From Lactovum sp047974165 (GTDB taxonomy: Bacteria; Bacillota; Bacilli; Lactobacillales; Streptococcaceae): a stretch of 14,555 nt of DNA. Where the stretch lies: NCBI GenBank assembly GCA_047974165.1, contig JBKECB010000101.1, positions 1 to 14,555 of the forward strand. The letters are read 5' to 3'. Made by a program: the position numbers and the translations under genes. The notes below the pieces were generated by a model, which had not been told where the DNA came from, made no database searches, and saw nothing but the letters and a program-made list of their open reading frames with translations. Below, piece after piece: positions 1 to 7,979 of the stretch (its first letter is position 1; each line of letters opens with the position of its first letter).

Positions 1-497
1 TGACAGGAGCCTTTATGGCTGGAATGAGATATGCCAAGCGAAAGGACTATGATTATGTCATTCAGTTTGATGCTGATGGTCAGCATCTTCCAGATTATAT
101 TTCTGAGATGGTATCTAAGGCTCAAGAAGGTACTAATATTGTGATTGGAAGTCGCTTTGCAACTGAGAAGAGGAAGATTAATTCTCTGAGGATGTTTGGA
201 AATGCTATGATTTCTTTAGCAATAAAAATAACAACCGGAAAAACGCTAAAAGATCCAACTAGTGGAATGCGTCTTTTTGATAAGAAAGCTCTTAATTTTT
301 ATGTAGAAAGAGAAAGTAGTACACCAGAAGCAGATACTGTTAGCTTTATGATGAAAAAAGGATTTGTTATTCAAGAGGTTCAAGTTGAGATGCAAGAACG
401 AGTGGCAGGTGAATCTTACTTGACTTTTACAAAAAGTATTCAGTTTATGGCTGCAAGACTCTTTGCGATTCTTATTTTACAACCATTTAGAAAGTAA
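1..497 (+). CDS. DPM1-like family 2 glycosyltransferase, 5'-truncated by the window edge
   Basis: The reading frame is open from the first full codon (position 3) to TAA at 495-497, so only the C-terminal ~165 residues are present. The visible part starts in the middle of the GT-A domain. It contains the metal/nucleotide-binding stretch QFDADGQH, then GSRF and a DPTSGMRLF stretch, as in dolichyl/polyprenyl-phosphate sugar synthases. The C-terminus is hydrophobic and basic (ARLFAILILQPFRK), which suggests membrane contact but no complete bundle. The next gene encodes a DUF2304 membrane protein. That pairing matches GacI/GacJ of group A Streptococcus and the first genes of the lactococcal variable cwps region. 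By analogy it would load undecaprenyl phosphate with a sugar, GlcNAc in GacI, at the inner face of the membrane. The family is clear; the sugar is inferred. A paralogue begins at 14267. Confidence 0.9.
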   Translation, partial: TGAFMAGMRYAKRKDYDYVIQFDADGQHLPDYISEMVSKAQEGTNIVIGSRFATEKRKINSLRMFGNAMISLAIKITTGKTLKDPTSGMRLFDKKALNFYVERESSTPEADTVSFMMKKGFVIQEVQVEMQERVAGESYLTFTKSIQFMAARLFAILILQPFRK

Positions 498-506
498 GGA
501 GGAAGG

Positions 507-857
507 ATGTCACTTTTAACACGCATATTTTTAATTTTAGGAACAACATTAACGATTTTTTATATTATGAATCGTTATAGAAAAAGTAACATTAAGGTAA
601 GTCATATTATTTTTTGGATTTTATTTGCCTTAACTTTATTTGTGATGAGTGTATTTCCAGGTTTATTAATCATACTTTCTGATCTTTTTGGATTTAGCTC
701 ACCAATAAATCTCGTTTTTTTATTGGTTATTTTTGTTTTATTAGGAAAGATTTTTCTACTTTCATTAGAGATTGGAGAATTAGGTAGAAAATTAGATGAA
801 TTTATTGTTAGGAATGCAGAAAAAGAGTTGGAGAAGGAAGAAAATGATAAAAAATAG
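507..857 (+). CDS. DUF2304 small membrane protein, partner of the upstream GT2
   Basis: This 116-residue protein has three hydrophobic segments (about residues 3-20, 30-55 and 68-88) and a charged C-terminal tail rich in Glu and Lys that looks like a short coiled coil (EIGELGRKLDEF onward). Size, topology and position directly after a DPM1-like GT2 fit DUF2304. The family includes GacJ, which binds and activates the Und-P-GlcNAc synthase GacI. The start is set by a strong Shine-Dalgarno run, AAGGAGGAAGG (496-506), that overlaps the stop of the upstream gene. The gene ends inside the start of the epimerase gene (14-base overlap), which indicates cotranslation. It is likely a stimulating subunit of the upstream enzyme and not an enzyme itself. 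Confidence 0.85.
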   Translation: MSLLTRIFLILGTTLTIFYIMNRYRKSNIKVSHIIFWILFALTLFVMSVFPGLLIILSDLFGFSSPINLVFLLVIFVLLGKIFLLSLEIGELGRKLDEFIVRNAEKELEKEENDKK

Positions 858-1794
858 TTCAGTTTTAATTACGGGAGGAGCAGGATTTATAGGTTCATCT
901 TTGGCAAATCTTTTATTAAAAGAAAATAAAGTTTTAGTCTTGGATGATCTATCTATGGGTGATTTCTCTAATTTAGACAAGTCTGAAAATTTAACAATAG
1001 TCGAAGGTTCGGTAACAGATAGAGATTTATTGAGAGATATTTTTTCAGAAAATGACTTTGATTATATTTTTCATTTGGCAGCGATTGCGTCTGTTGCAGA
1101 TTCAGTTGTTCGACCTTATGAGACGCATTTAGTCAACTTTGAAAGTACGATGTATATTTTGGAGCTTTTGAGAAAAGATAAAAAGTCACTGAAACGTTTG
1201 GTATTTTCATCGAGTGCAGCTGTGTATGGAGATGAACCAAGCTTACCTAAAAAAGAGCAAAGTGAAATTCGTCCACTTACTCCTTATGCTGTCGATAAGT
1301 TTGCTTCAGAGCAGATGATTATGGCTTATAGTCAGCTTTACGATATTCCAGCATCAGCGACTCGATTTTTTAATGTCTATGGACCAAAGCAAAATCCAGA
1401 ATCACCTTATTCAGGAATTGTATCCATTCTTGTAGACCGTATCAAAAATGATAAGGAACTGATAGTATTTGGTGATGGCGAGCAGTATAGAGATTTTGTA
1501 TATATTGAGGATGTTTTGCAGGCTCTTAATTTAATTGCACAATCAGAGGATTCTATAGGTCAGGTGTATAATGTCGGAATAGGAGAAGAGACGAGACTTA
1601 ATGATTTAATCAAAGCAATAGAAGCTTATAGTCAAAAGGAGATTAAGAAAAGCTATAGTCAAGTGCGTGAAGGAGATATCAAAGAATCTGTAAGTGATAT
1701 TTCAAAATTAAAAGGAATTGGTTATGAGCCGAAGTTTAGCTTAACAGATGGTATTGGAAAATATTTGGAATATGAGTTAAAAAATGGAAAGTAA
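844..1794 (+). CDS. NAD-dependent nucleotide-sugar epimerase (GalE/Gne-like extended SDR)
   Basis: The 316-residue protein opens with an NAD-binding Rossmann motif (TGGAGFIGSSLA, about residues 8-19) followed by an acidic end of beta-2 (LDDLS). It carries the SDR active site: Ser/Ala-rich SSSAAVYGD near 123-131 and Y148-xxx-K152 (PYAVDK). NVYGP and the later GDGEQYRDFVYIED region are typical of UDP-sugar 4-epimerases, and the length fits. I chose ATG 844, not an in-frame start at 796, because the Rossmann motif then begins at the usual distance and GAGAAGGAAGAA lies just upstream. The product probably interconverts UDP-Glc/UDP-Gal or the N-acetyl pair to supply a sugar for the subunit; substrate choice cannot be read by eye. 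A similar epimerase follows the GT2/DUF2304 pair in lactococcal cwps loci as I recall them. Related dehydratases or reductases are less likely. Confidence 0.87.
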   Translation: MIKNSSVLITGGAGFIGSSLANLLLKENKVLVLDDLSMGDFSNLDKSENLTIVEGSVTDRDLLRDIFSENDFDYIFHLAAIASVADSVVRPYETHLVNFESTMYILELLRKDKKSLKRLVFSSSAAVYGDEPSLPKKEQSEIRPLTPYAVDKFASEQMIMAYSQLYDIPASATRFFNVYGPKQNPESPYSGIVSILVDRIKNDKELIVFGDGEQYRDFVYIEDVLQALNLIAQSEDSIGQVYNVGIGEETRLNDLIKAIEAYSQKEIKKSYSQVREGDIKESVSDISKLKGIGYEPKFSLTDGIGKYLEYELKNGK

Positions 1795-2587
1795 AGAAAC
1801 TATCATCCATAGTTTTGTCATCTGTGCTTATCAAGATTCAGCTTTTTTAGTGGACTGTATAAAATCCTTGCTTGATCAAAGTTCTGTGAAAAAAGGAAAG
1901 TCAAAAGTACTTTTATTTACCACAACTCCAAGTGAATTTATAGAAAGTCTTTGTAAAAAATATCAGATTCCATTATTTTTAGGAAAAAGTAAAGGGATTG
2001 GTGCAAATTGGAATGAAGCCTTATCAGTTGTTAACACAAAATTTGCAACGATTGCTCATCAAGATGATATTTATTTTTCAAATTATGGAGAAGAAATACT
2101 AACTATCTTTGAAAATCATAATAAAGTGGCCTTAGCTTTTTCTGATTATCAGGAAATAGAGACAAGGAATAAAAAAAGAGGAGTAATCCTTAATCTCTTT
2201 ATTAAGCGTGTTGGATTAAGAATACTTTCATTAATAAAAAGTTCTTCATATCAGTATAGAGTCTTATCTTTAGGTAACTTTATTTGCTGCCCCGCTGTTT
2301 CTTTTAATCTAGAAGAACTCTCAGGTTTGAGATTTGATGAAAGTTTAAAGTTTATTGTTGATTGGGATATGTGGATGCGTGTCTTAGAAAAGAAAAAACA
2401 AATAAAGTACTTAGCAAAAATTTTAATGTCTCACCGTATTCATAGTGAATCTGAAACAACTAAAAGTATAAAAAGTGATATCAGACTTGAGGAAGAGAAT
2501 AGCTTTTTTCAAAAATATTGGAATAAAGGAATGGCTAAATTTCTTTTAAGATTTTATGTTCACAGTCAAAAAGGAAATAAAGAATAA
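1784..2587 (+). CDS. Family 2 glycosyltransferase
   Basis: The 267-residue protein has a GT-A layout: the N-terminal strand FVICAYQDSAFLVDCIKSLL, a variable acceptor-recognition part, the acidic metal site HQDDIYF near residue 96, and the C-terminal block VDWDMWMRVLEKK followed by HRIHSESETT, a pattern common in polysaccharide-cluster GT2 enzymes. There is no membrane segment, so it should act at the cytoplasmic face on the growing lipid-linked oligosaccharide. The ATG lies 11 bases inside the upstream epimerase gene. The ribosome binding site is weak (GGAATATGAG), so translation is likely coupled. Donor and linkage cannot be predicted from sequence alone. Confidence 0.85.
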   Translation: MESKETIIHSFVICAYQDSAFLVDCIKSLLDQSSVKKGKSKVLLFTTTPSEFIESLCKKYQIPLFLGKSKGIGANWNEALSVVNTKFATIAHQDDIYFSNYGEEILTIFENHNKVALAFSDYQEIETRNKKRGVILNLFIKRVGLRILSLIKSSSYQYRVLSLGNFICCPAVSFNLEELSGLRFDESLKFIVDWDMWMRVLEKKKQIKYLAKILMSHRIHSESETTKSIKSDIRLEEENSFFQKYWNKGMAKFLLRFYVHSQKGNKE

Positions 2588-2607
2588 ATCAGAAAGAGAA
2601 AAAGGTA

Positions 2608-3708
2608 ATGAAGGAACTCGTTTATTTATCGATAAATATGCAACACGCCGATGGTATTTATCGGAAAATTCAAAAACAAATTCAACAGTTTGAAGAAGCT
2701 GGATTGAAGACAGAGCTTAGGATGAATTCTAATAGAAATTTATTAACGCTTTATCGTCATCTTATTCCCTTTTTTTCAAAGCAATATTATAATACAGATA
2801 TTGATTGGGCAAAAAAAGATGTTGTTTATTTAAGACATGGTCCTGTTGTTGACCAAAGTATGATTCACTTACTAAAAAAAATAAAAAAAGAAAATCCAAA
2901 AATTTTAACGGTATTAGAGGTTGCAACTTATCCTTATATTCATGAATATCCTTTTTATATGAGAGTGCTAATACAAAGTAAAGAGTTCTTCACTTTATCA
3001 AAGTTAAAAAAATATGTGGATAGAATTGTGACTTATACTGATGATGAAGAAATTTTTGATATTCCTTGTATCAATATTCATAATTCCTATGAATTCCCTA
3101 AAGCTTTAGAAGTTAGTGAAGACAAAAGTAAAGATAAATTATCTATGATTGCAGCGGCATCATTAATGCCTTATCATGGTTATGATAGACTTTTAATGGG
3201 AATGGCTAATTATTATCGATATCCTGAAAACAAGAGAAAGCTTCATTTTACTCTTATCGGCGAAGGAAAAGTTTTAGATTCTTATAAAGAAATTGTTAAA
3301 AAATATAATTTATCTGACTATGTAGAATTTACTGGAAGAAAAGCAAAAGAAGAACTTTCTTTTTATTATAAGAAAGCTGATCTTGCCATTGGATCTTTGG
3401 GATTTTCACGTATAAAACTTCTAAAAGCATCACCATTAAAGACAAAGGAATATATGGCTTATGGATTACCTTTTATTTATGCTTATACTGATGATCAGGC
3501 AATTGAAGAGTCTGATTATTTTATGAAATTTACTCGAGATGAAAGCCCAATTGATATTTTAGAGCTTTTAAAGTTTTATGATGGCTTATTATTAGAAAAA
3601 ACAAAAGTAGAGTTGTCTAATGAGATTTTTGAATTTGCTAAAAAAACTTTTGACTTTAAGATTGCTTATCAGCCAGTTGTTTCTTACATCATGGAAAATG
3701 AAAAATAA
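2608..3708 (+). CDS. Family 4 (GT-B) glycosyltransferase
   Basis: The 366-residue protein has two Rossmann-like halves, as in GT-B enzymes. The N-half begins LVYLSINMQHADGIYRKIQK. The C-half contains the fold marker FTLIGEGKVLDSY, then LSDYVEFTGR and the donor site LKTKEYMAYGLPFI with Glu281 at the second Glu of the usual E-x7-E motif. The first position is Lys273, a variant also seen in other capsule GT4 enzymes with K-x-x-EYMA signatures. No transmembrane helix is visible. The gene lies 20 bases after the GT2 gene, with AAAGG close to the ATG. It is probably a stepwise transferase for the repeat unit; donor sugar unknown. Confidence 0.82.
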   Translation: MKELVYLSINMQHADGIYRKIQKQIQQFEEAGLKTELRMNSNRNLLTLYRHLIPFFSKQYYNTDIDWAKKDVVYLRHGPVVDQSMIHLLKKIKKENPKILTVLEVATYPYIHEYPFYMRVLIQSKEFFTLSKLKKYVDRIVTYTDDEEIFDIPCINIHNSYEFPKALEVSEDKSKDKLSMIAAASLMPYHGYDRLLMGMANYYRYPENKRKLHFTLIGEGKVLDSYKEIVKKYNLSDYVEFTGRKAKEELSFYYKKADLAIGSLGFSRIKLLKASPLKTKEYMAYGLPFIYAYTDDQAIEESDYFMKFTRDESPIDILELLKFYDGLLLEKTKVELSNEIFEFAKKTFDFKIAYQPVVSYIMENEK

Positions 3709-3719
3709 AGGAGATTTTA

Positions 3720-4934
3720 ATGATTAATATAATAGGACTGGGTTACATTGGCTTGCCAACTGCTCTGATGCTAGCAGCAAATGGAAATGAAGTTATTGGA
3801 GTGGATTATAATAAAGAACTTTTGCGTACACTTCAAAATAGACAAGTTACTTTTGAAGAACCTGGATTAGAAGAACTTTTTGAGGAAGCCTTGCAAATGG
3901 GGATAAAATTTGAAGAGAAATATTCTCAAACAGATTTTTATATTATTACTGTTCCCACGCCTTATGATAAAGTTAATAAGAAAATTGATGCCTCTTATGT
4001 TGTTGCAGCAGTAAAAGAAGTTTTAACAGTTTGTAAAAAGGGGACAATTTTAGTCATTGAATCAACAGTTTCTCCAGGAACGATAGATAATTATGTTCGT
4101 CCAGTCGTTGAAGCGGCCGATTTTAAGATTGGTGAGGATATTCACTTGGTCCATGCTCCTGAGCGTATCCTACCAGGACAGATGATAAAAGAACTTTGCA
4201 CTAATTCCAGAACTATTGGAGCAGATGACCCTAAAATTGCTGAAAGAGTAAAAGAGGTTTATGCAAGCTTTTGTAAGGCAGAAATTGCGACGACAGATAT
4301 CCGTACCGCTGAGATGTCAAAAGTCGTTGAAAATACATTTAGAGCAGTAAATATTGCATTTGCCAATGAACTTACCAAAATAGCACGCTATGATAATTTG
4401 GATATTTATGAAATTATAAAAATTTCCAATATGCATCCACGTGTCAATATTTTGAATCCTGGTCCAGGAGTTGGGGGACACTGTATTCCCGTTGATCCTT
4501 GGTTTTTAGTTGGTGACTATCCACGACTTACACCTTTAATTTCAACAGCTTTAGACATTAATGAGTCTATGCCAGAGTTAGTTTTGTTACGTATCCATGA
4601 TATTATGAAAGAAAATAATATCACTGATCGGAATAAAGTTGGTATTTATGGTATAACTTATAAGCCAGATGTAGATGATATTCGTGAAAGTCCAACAATG
4701 CAACTTTTTGAAAAAATGGAACTGAATTTTTCAACAGCTTTCTCAGTTTATGATCCTATGATTTCTCAGAAAAAAGTAGAGAGTCAAAAGTTAGATTTTG
4801 ATGAATTTTTATCAGAATTAGAGATTGTTGTCATCATGCAAGGACATTCACATATTAAAGAAAACTTGGAAAAAATTAAAGGAAAGTTAATTTTAGATAC
4901 ACAAAATATTATAGATGAAGCTTATAAACTCTAA
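3720..4934 (+). CDS. wecC: UDP-N-acetyl-D-mannosamine dehydrogenase (UDP-ManNAc to UDP-ManNAcA)
   Basis: The 404-residue protein belongs to the UDP-glucose/UDP-ManNAc 6-dehydrogenase family. The NAD-binding motif GLGYIGLPTALMLA sits at residues 6-19. It is followed by VPTPYDK, STVSPGT and HAPERILPG. The central helix carries Lys201 and Asn205 (EMSKVVENTFRAVNIA). The catalytic cysteine is Cys255 in GVGGHCIPVDPWFL. The C-terminal domain has GITYKPDVDDIRESP. The HAPERILPG and GHCIPVDPWFL forms resemble WecC/CapL-type ManNAc dehydrogenases more than UDP-glucose dehydrogenases, and the next gene is wecB, which makes its substrate. The enzyme oxidises C6 twice using two NAD+. A strong RBS (AAAGGAGA, 3707-3714) precedes the ATG, 11 bases after the upstream stop. 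UDP-GlcNAc dehydrogenase activity is an alternative. Confidence 0.92.
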   Translation: MINIIGLGYIGLPTALMLAANGNEVIGVDYNKELLRTLQNRQVTFEEPGLEELFEEALQMGIKFEEKYSQTDFYIITVPTPYDKVNKKIDASYVVAAVKEVLTVCKKGTILVIESTVSPGTIDNYVRPVVEAADFKIGEDIHLVHAPERILPGQMIKELCTNSRTIGADDPKIAERVKEVYASFCKAEIATTDIRTAEMSKVVENTFRAVNIAFANELTKIARYDNLDIYEIIKISNMHPRVNILNPGPGVGGHCIPVDPWFLVGDYPRLTPLISTALDINESMPELVLLRIHDIMKENNITDRNKVGIYGITYKPDVDDIRESPTMQLFEKMELNFSTAFSVYDPMISQKKVESQKLDFDEFLSELEIVVIMQGHSHIKENLEKIKGKLILDTQNIIDEAYKL

Positions 4935-4935
4935 G

Positions 4936-6057
4936 ATGAAAAAGAAGAAAATAATGACAGTTTTTGGTACTCGACCAGAAGCTATAAAAATGGCACCTTT
5001 AATTAAGGAAATTAATAAGGATGAACGATTTGATTCTATCGTTGTTGTCACAGCTCAGCATCGGCAAATGTTAGATCAAGTTCTTGAGATTTTTGAAATT
5101 ACTCCAGATTATGATTTAAATATTATGAAAGATGGTCAGACACTTTCAGATATTACCCGACGTGTCATTAAAGAATTAGATCATGTTTTAGAAGAAGTTA
5201 AGCCTGATATTGTATTAGTACATGGAGATACAACCACAACTTTTGCAACTTCAATCTCAGCTTTTTACCATCAAATAAAAATAGGACATGTTGAAGCTGG
5301 GCTAAGAACTTGGAATAAGCAATCACCTTTTCCAGAAGAGATGAATCGTCAAGTGACTGATGTACTCTCTGACCTATATTTTGCACCAACAGAAAAAAGT
5401 CGTTTAAATCTTTTGAATGAAAATCATCCTGAAGAGTTTATTTTTGTGACTGGAAATACAGCAATTGATGCTATGAAATATACAATTTCAGAAGATTATT
5501 CTCATAAATTATTAAATTCTTTAGAAAGAAAACGCTTGATTTTAGTGACAATGCATCGTCGAGAAAACTTAGGTCAACCGATGACAAATGTTTTCAAAGC
5601 GATTAATCGCTTGATTGAAAAGTATGAAGATATTGAAGTTATTTTTCCCATTCATAAAAATCCACTGGTTAGACAAAATGCAAGGGAAGTTCTTTCAAAT
5701 TCTAAACGTATTCATATTATAGAACCATTAGATGTCGTTGATTTTCAAAATTTTGCCAATAAAAGTTATCTAATTTTAACAGATTCTGGAGGTGTTCAAG
5801 AAGAAGCACCGTCACTTGCTGTTCCAGTTCTTGTTTTAAGAGATACAACAGAACGTCCTGAAGGGATAGAGGCTGGAACTTTAAAATTAGTAGGGACAAA
5901 TGAAGATTTTGTTTATCAAGAAGCCAATGAGTTGTTAGAAAATAAAGAAGAATATGAGAAAATGTCAAAAGCTTCAAATCCTTATGGGGACGGCAATGCA
6001 AGTCAGTATATTTTGACAGCTATCGATAAAGTCTTATCAAGAGAGTCATTGAAATAA
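4936..6057 (+). CDS. wecB: UDP-N-acetylglucosamine 2-epimerase (non-hydrolysing)
   Basis: The protein is 373 residues from ATG 4936, the normal length for WecB/MnaA. Diagnostic motifs are VFGTRPEAIKMAPL at the N-terminus, VHGDTTTT (Asp98), GHVEAGLRT (Glu120), SPFPEEMNR (Glu134) and MHRRENLG (His207). These match the catalytic Asp, Glu, Glu and His described for E. coli WecB. TDSGGVQEEAP and LRDTTERPE form the UDP site. It interconverts UDP-GlcNAc and UDP-ManNAc and feeds WecC. Start choice is uncertain: ATG 4915 lies inside wecC, ATG 4936 follows the wecC stop by one base, and ATG 4954 has purine-rich AAGAAG upstream. I favour 4936 by comparison with family N-termini. Gram-positive hosts usually carry a housekeeping MnaA for wall polymers, so this may be a dedicated second copy. 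Confidence 0.93.
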   Translation: MKKKKIMTVFGTRPEAIKMAPLIKEINKDERFDSIVVVTAQHRQMLDQVLEIFEITPDYDLNIMKDGQTLSDITRRVIKELDHVLEEVKPDIVLVHGDTTTTFATSISAFYHQIKIGHVEAGLRTWNKQSPFPEEMNRQVTDVLSDLYFAPTEKSRLNLLNENHPEEFIFVTGNTAIDAMKYTISEDYSHKLLNSLERKRLILVTMHRRENLGQPMTNVFKAINRLIEKYEDIEVIFPIHKNPLVRQNAREVLSNSKRIHIIEPLDVVDFQNFANKSYLILTDSGGVQEEAPSLAVPVLVLRDTTERPEGIEAGTLKLVGTNEDFVYQEANELLENKEEYEKMSKASNPYGDGNASQYILTAIDKVLSRESLK

Positions 6058-6174
6058 ATATAAAAATTTTTAATAAAAATCCTATTTGATAACAGCTTTT
6101 TATTTTTATAAGAAATTCAAAAAATAGTGGCTCATTAAAAAGTTATATTTTTAAAATAAGAAAGTAAGGTATAA

Positions 6175-6692
6175 ATGATTAAATCTTTTTTAGCAAAAAT
6201 TTTAGAGATAAGTCGTTATAAAAATTACATTATGCACGAAAAGCTGGTCTTAAAATTGGAAAAAATTGTATTGTTGATACAGAAGTTTGGTTCGGTTCAG
6301 AACTAGAGCTTATTAGTATTGGAGATAATGTTCACCTAATACAAGGGGTAAAATTTATCACTCATGATGGTTCTCTTTGGGTATTAAGAAACAGTGATGC
6401 TGAATTTAAAGAAGCAAATAAATATGGGAAAATAACAATTGGTAACAATGTAAATGTTGGTTGGGATACAAAAATACTTCTAGACGTGGAAATTGGTAAT
6501 AATGTAATTATCGGAGCGGGCTCTTTAGTCACTAAAAATATTCCAGATAATTCAGTTGCTGCGGGTGTTCCTTGTAAAGTAATTTCAGATTTACAAACTT
6601 ACAAAGATAAAGTTAAAGCTCAAGTTACTTACCATGCAAATAATAAGAAAGATAAGAAAAAAGTAAATTTTGAAGAATTTAAAAGTTTATAA
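6175..6692 (+). pseudogene. Hexapeptide-repeat O-acyltransferase (CapG/WcaF-like), frameshifted
   Basis: From ATG 6175, preceded by AAGG at 6166-6169, the frame reads MIKSFLAKILEISRYKN and continues to TAG at 6304-6306. The rest of the protein is in the next frame, open from 6222 to TAA 6690-6692. It begins YARKAGLKIGKNCIVD and runs through FITHDGSLW with the likely catalytic His, GKITIGNNVNVGWDT, the left-handed beta-helix repeats EIGNNVIIGAGSLV, and SVAAGVPCKVI. Adding one base between about 6220 and 6231 joins both parts into a ~172-residue acetyltransferase of normal length. Candidates are the run of five A at 6220-6224 or the TT at 6230-6231. The downstream frame has no early ATG/GTG/TTG, and restart at GTG 6486 would lose over half of the helix. 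The intact enzyme would O-acetylate a sugar of the repeat unit. A sequencing error remains possible. Confidence 0.85.
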
Positions 6693-6713
6693 GTTGTGAA
6701 AGGTAATGAGATA

Positions 6714-7979
6714 ATGAATTTAACAGTTTTTTTAGGACATTTCCCCTTTGGTTATGGTGAATCTTTTTTTGAGAATGAGCTTCCGTATTTAGTTGGGAAT
6801 TTTGAAGAGATTACCCTCATCTCAGATGGAAAAGGTAAGAAATCAAGACAGTTACCAGAAAAAGTTAAGCTTGTTGCCTTAAAGCAGACTCATTTAATTT
6901 TAAGATTAAGTTTTTTAATAACAGCTATGTTAAAGCCTTTTTTAACTTATAGAGGGCGTAAAGAGATTAAACAAGTTACTTTAAAAAATATGACCATTTT
7001 AAAATTCGCCATGCAAGTCTTATATTTTTATCATGAAAGTTTAATAAATTATAATATAAAGAAGAATTTAAATAAAGATAAGAAAACAATTTTTTATGCT
7101 TTTTGGATGAATGAAGCGGCTTTTGCGATTTCAACAAAAAAATATCCCTTTGTTGTTGCAAAAATTTGTCGTGCTCATCGTTATGATTTATTTTATGAAA
7201 AAAATAAGGCTAAATATCTTCCTTTTAGAGAAAATATTTATCAGGCAGTTAATCAAATTCATTTTGTGACTAAGTTAGGTAGAGATTATTATATCCAAAC
7301 TTATGCTAGGATTTTTGATTTAAAAAATAAAGAAGAAAAATTAAAAGTAAGTTATCTAGGTGTAGAAAAAAATAAATTTTCTTTAGAAAAAAAATCAATA
7401 GAATTGAATAGCTTTTCAATTATCTCTTGTTCTTTTATTCACCAAGTTAAAAGACTTGATTTAATTATTGATACAATCTCTAAAATCTCTGATAATTTTC
7501 AAATTAATTGGACTCATATTGGTGATGGAGAAGAGCAGCAAAAGATTCAAAACTATGCTGAAGAAAAATTAGCAAATAAGAAACATATTAACTATCAATT
7601 TTTAGGAAATATAAAAAATGATCAACTTACAAAAAATTTATCGGAATCAAATTATGATTTATTTGTCAATTTAAGTGATTCTGAAGGAGTACCTGTTTCT
7701 ATTATGGAAGCAATGGCATGTGGAATTCCTGTTTTAGCAAGAAATGTTGGAGGAAATTCAGAAATTGTTACAAATGAAAATGGTAGGCTTATTGATGAAG
7801 GATTAAATAGTCAAGAGATTGCTTCAATTATTGAAGAGCTGATTAGAAAAAATAAAGACAATCAGCTTTTAGAAGAAAGACAAAGGGCGTTTGATACTTG
7901 GGAATCTAAATATTATGCCGAAAATAATTATAAAAAATTTGTGAGTCAATTAAAAGAGAAATTTAGTAAGGAAAAATGA
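6714..7979 (+). CDS. Family 4 (GT-B) glycosyltransferase
   Basis: The 421-residue protein, counted from ATG 6714, starts with NLTVFLGHFPFGYGESFFENEL, the usual opening of this GT4 subgroup. An in-frame GTG at 6696 would add only six residues; AAAGG at 6699-6703 favours the ATG. The middle has CRAHRYDLF and QIHFVTKLGRDYY, a common acceptor-side pattern. The C-terminal donor domain has SCSFIHQVKRLDLII, THIGDGEEQ, INYQFLGNI and the full E-x7-E motif, Glu324 and Glu332 (EGVPVSIMEAMACGIPVL), then NVGGNSEIV. It resembles AmsK-type exopolysaccharide transferases. It ends in a four-base ATGA overlap with the next GT2 gene, so both are likely translated together. Donor and acceptor are not predictable. 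Confidence 0.87.
   Translation: MNLTVFLGHFPFGYGESFFENELPYLVGNFEEITLISDGKGKKSRQLPEKVKLVALKQTHLILRLSFLITAMLKPFLTYRGRKEIKQVTLKNMTILKFAMQVLYFYHESLINYNIKKNLNKDKKTIFYAFWMNEAAFAISTKKYPFVVAKICRAHRYDLFYEKNKAKYLPFRENIYQAVNQIHFVTKLGRDYYIQTYARIFDLKNKEEKLKVSYLGVEKNKFSLEKKSIELNSFSIISCSFIHQVKRLDLIIDTISKISDNFQINWTHIGDGEEQQKIQNYAEEKLANKKHINYQFLGNIKNDQLTKNLSESNYDLFVNLSDSEGVPVSIMEAMACGIPVLARNVGGNSEIVTNENGRLIDEGLNSQEIASIIEELIRKNKDNQLLEERQRAFDTWESKYYAENNYKKFVSQLKEKFSKEK

Noticed and set aside
6058..6174. Promoter or terminator in the gap after wecB
   Set aside because: TTGATA (6086-6091) and TATAAG (6107-6112) are only 15 bases apart and the region is generally AT-rich. No convincing hairpin was found.
6216..6234. 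Programmed -1 ribosomal frameshift in the acyltransferase gene
   Set aside because: The shift direction fits, but the codons TAT AAA AAT do not form an X XXY YYZ slippery heptamer and no strong downstream hairpin is visible. Mutation, slippage or a read error is simpler.
6486..6692. Short independent acyltransferase gene starting at GTG 6486
   Set aside because: The same frame encodes family motifs well upstream (from 6231) and the start with an RBS lies at 6175, so this is the 3' part of a frameshifted gene.
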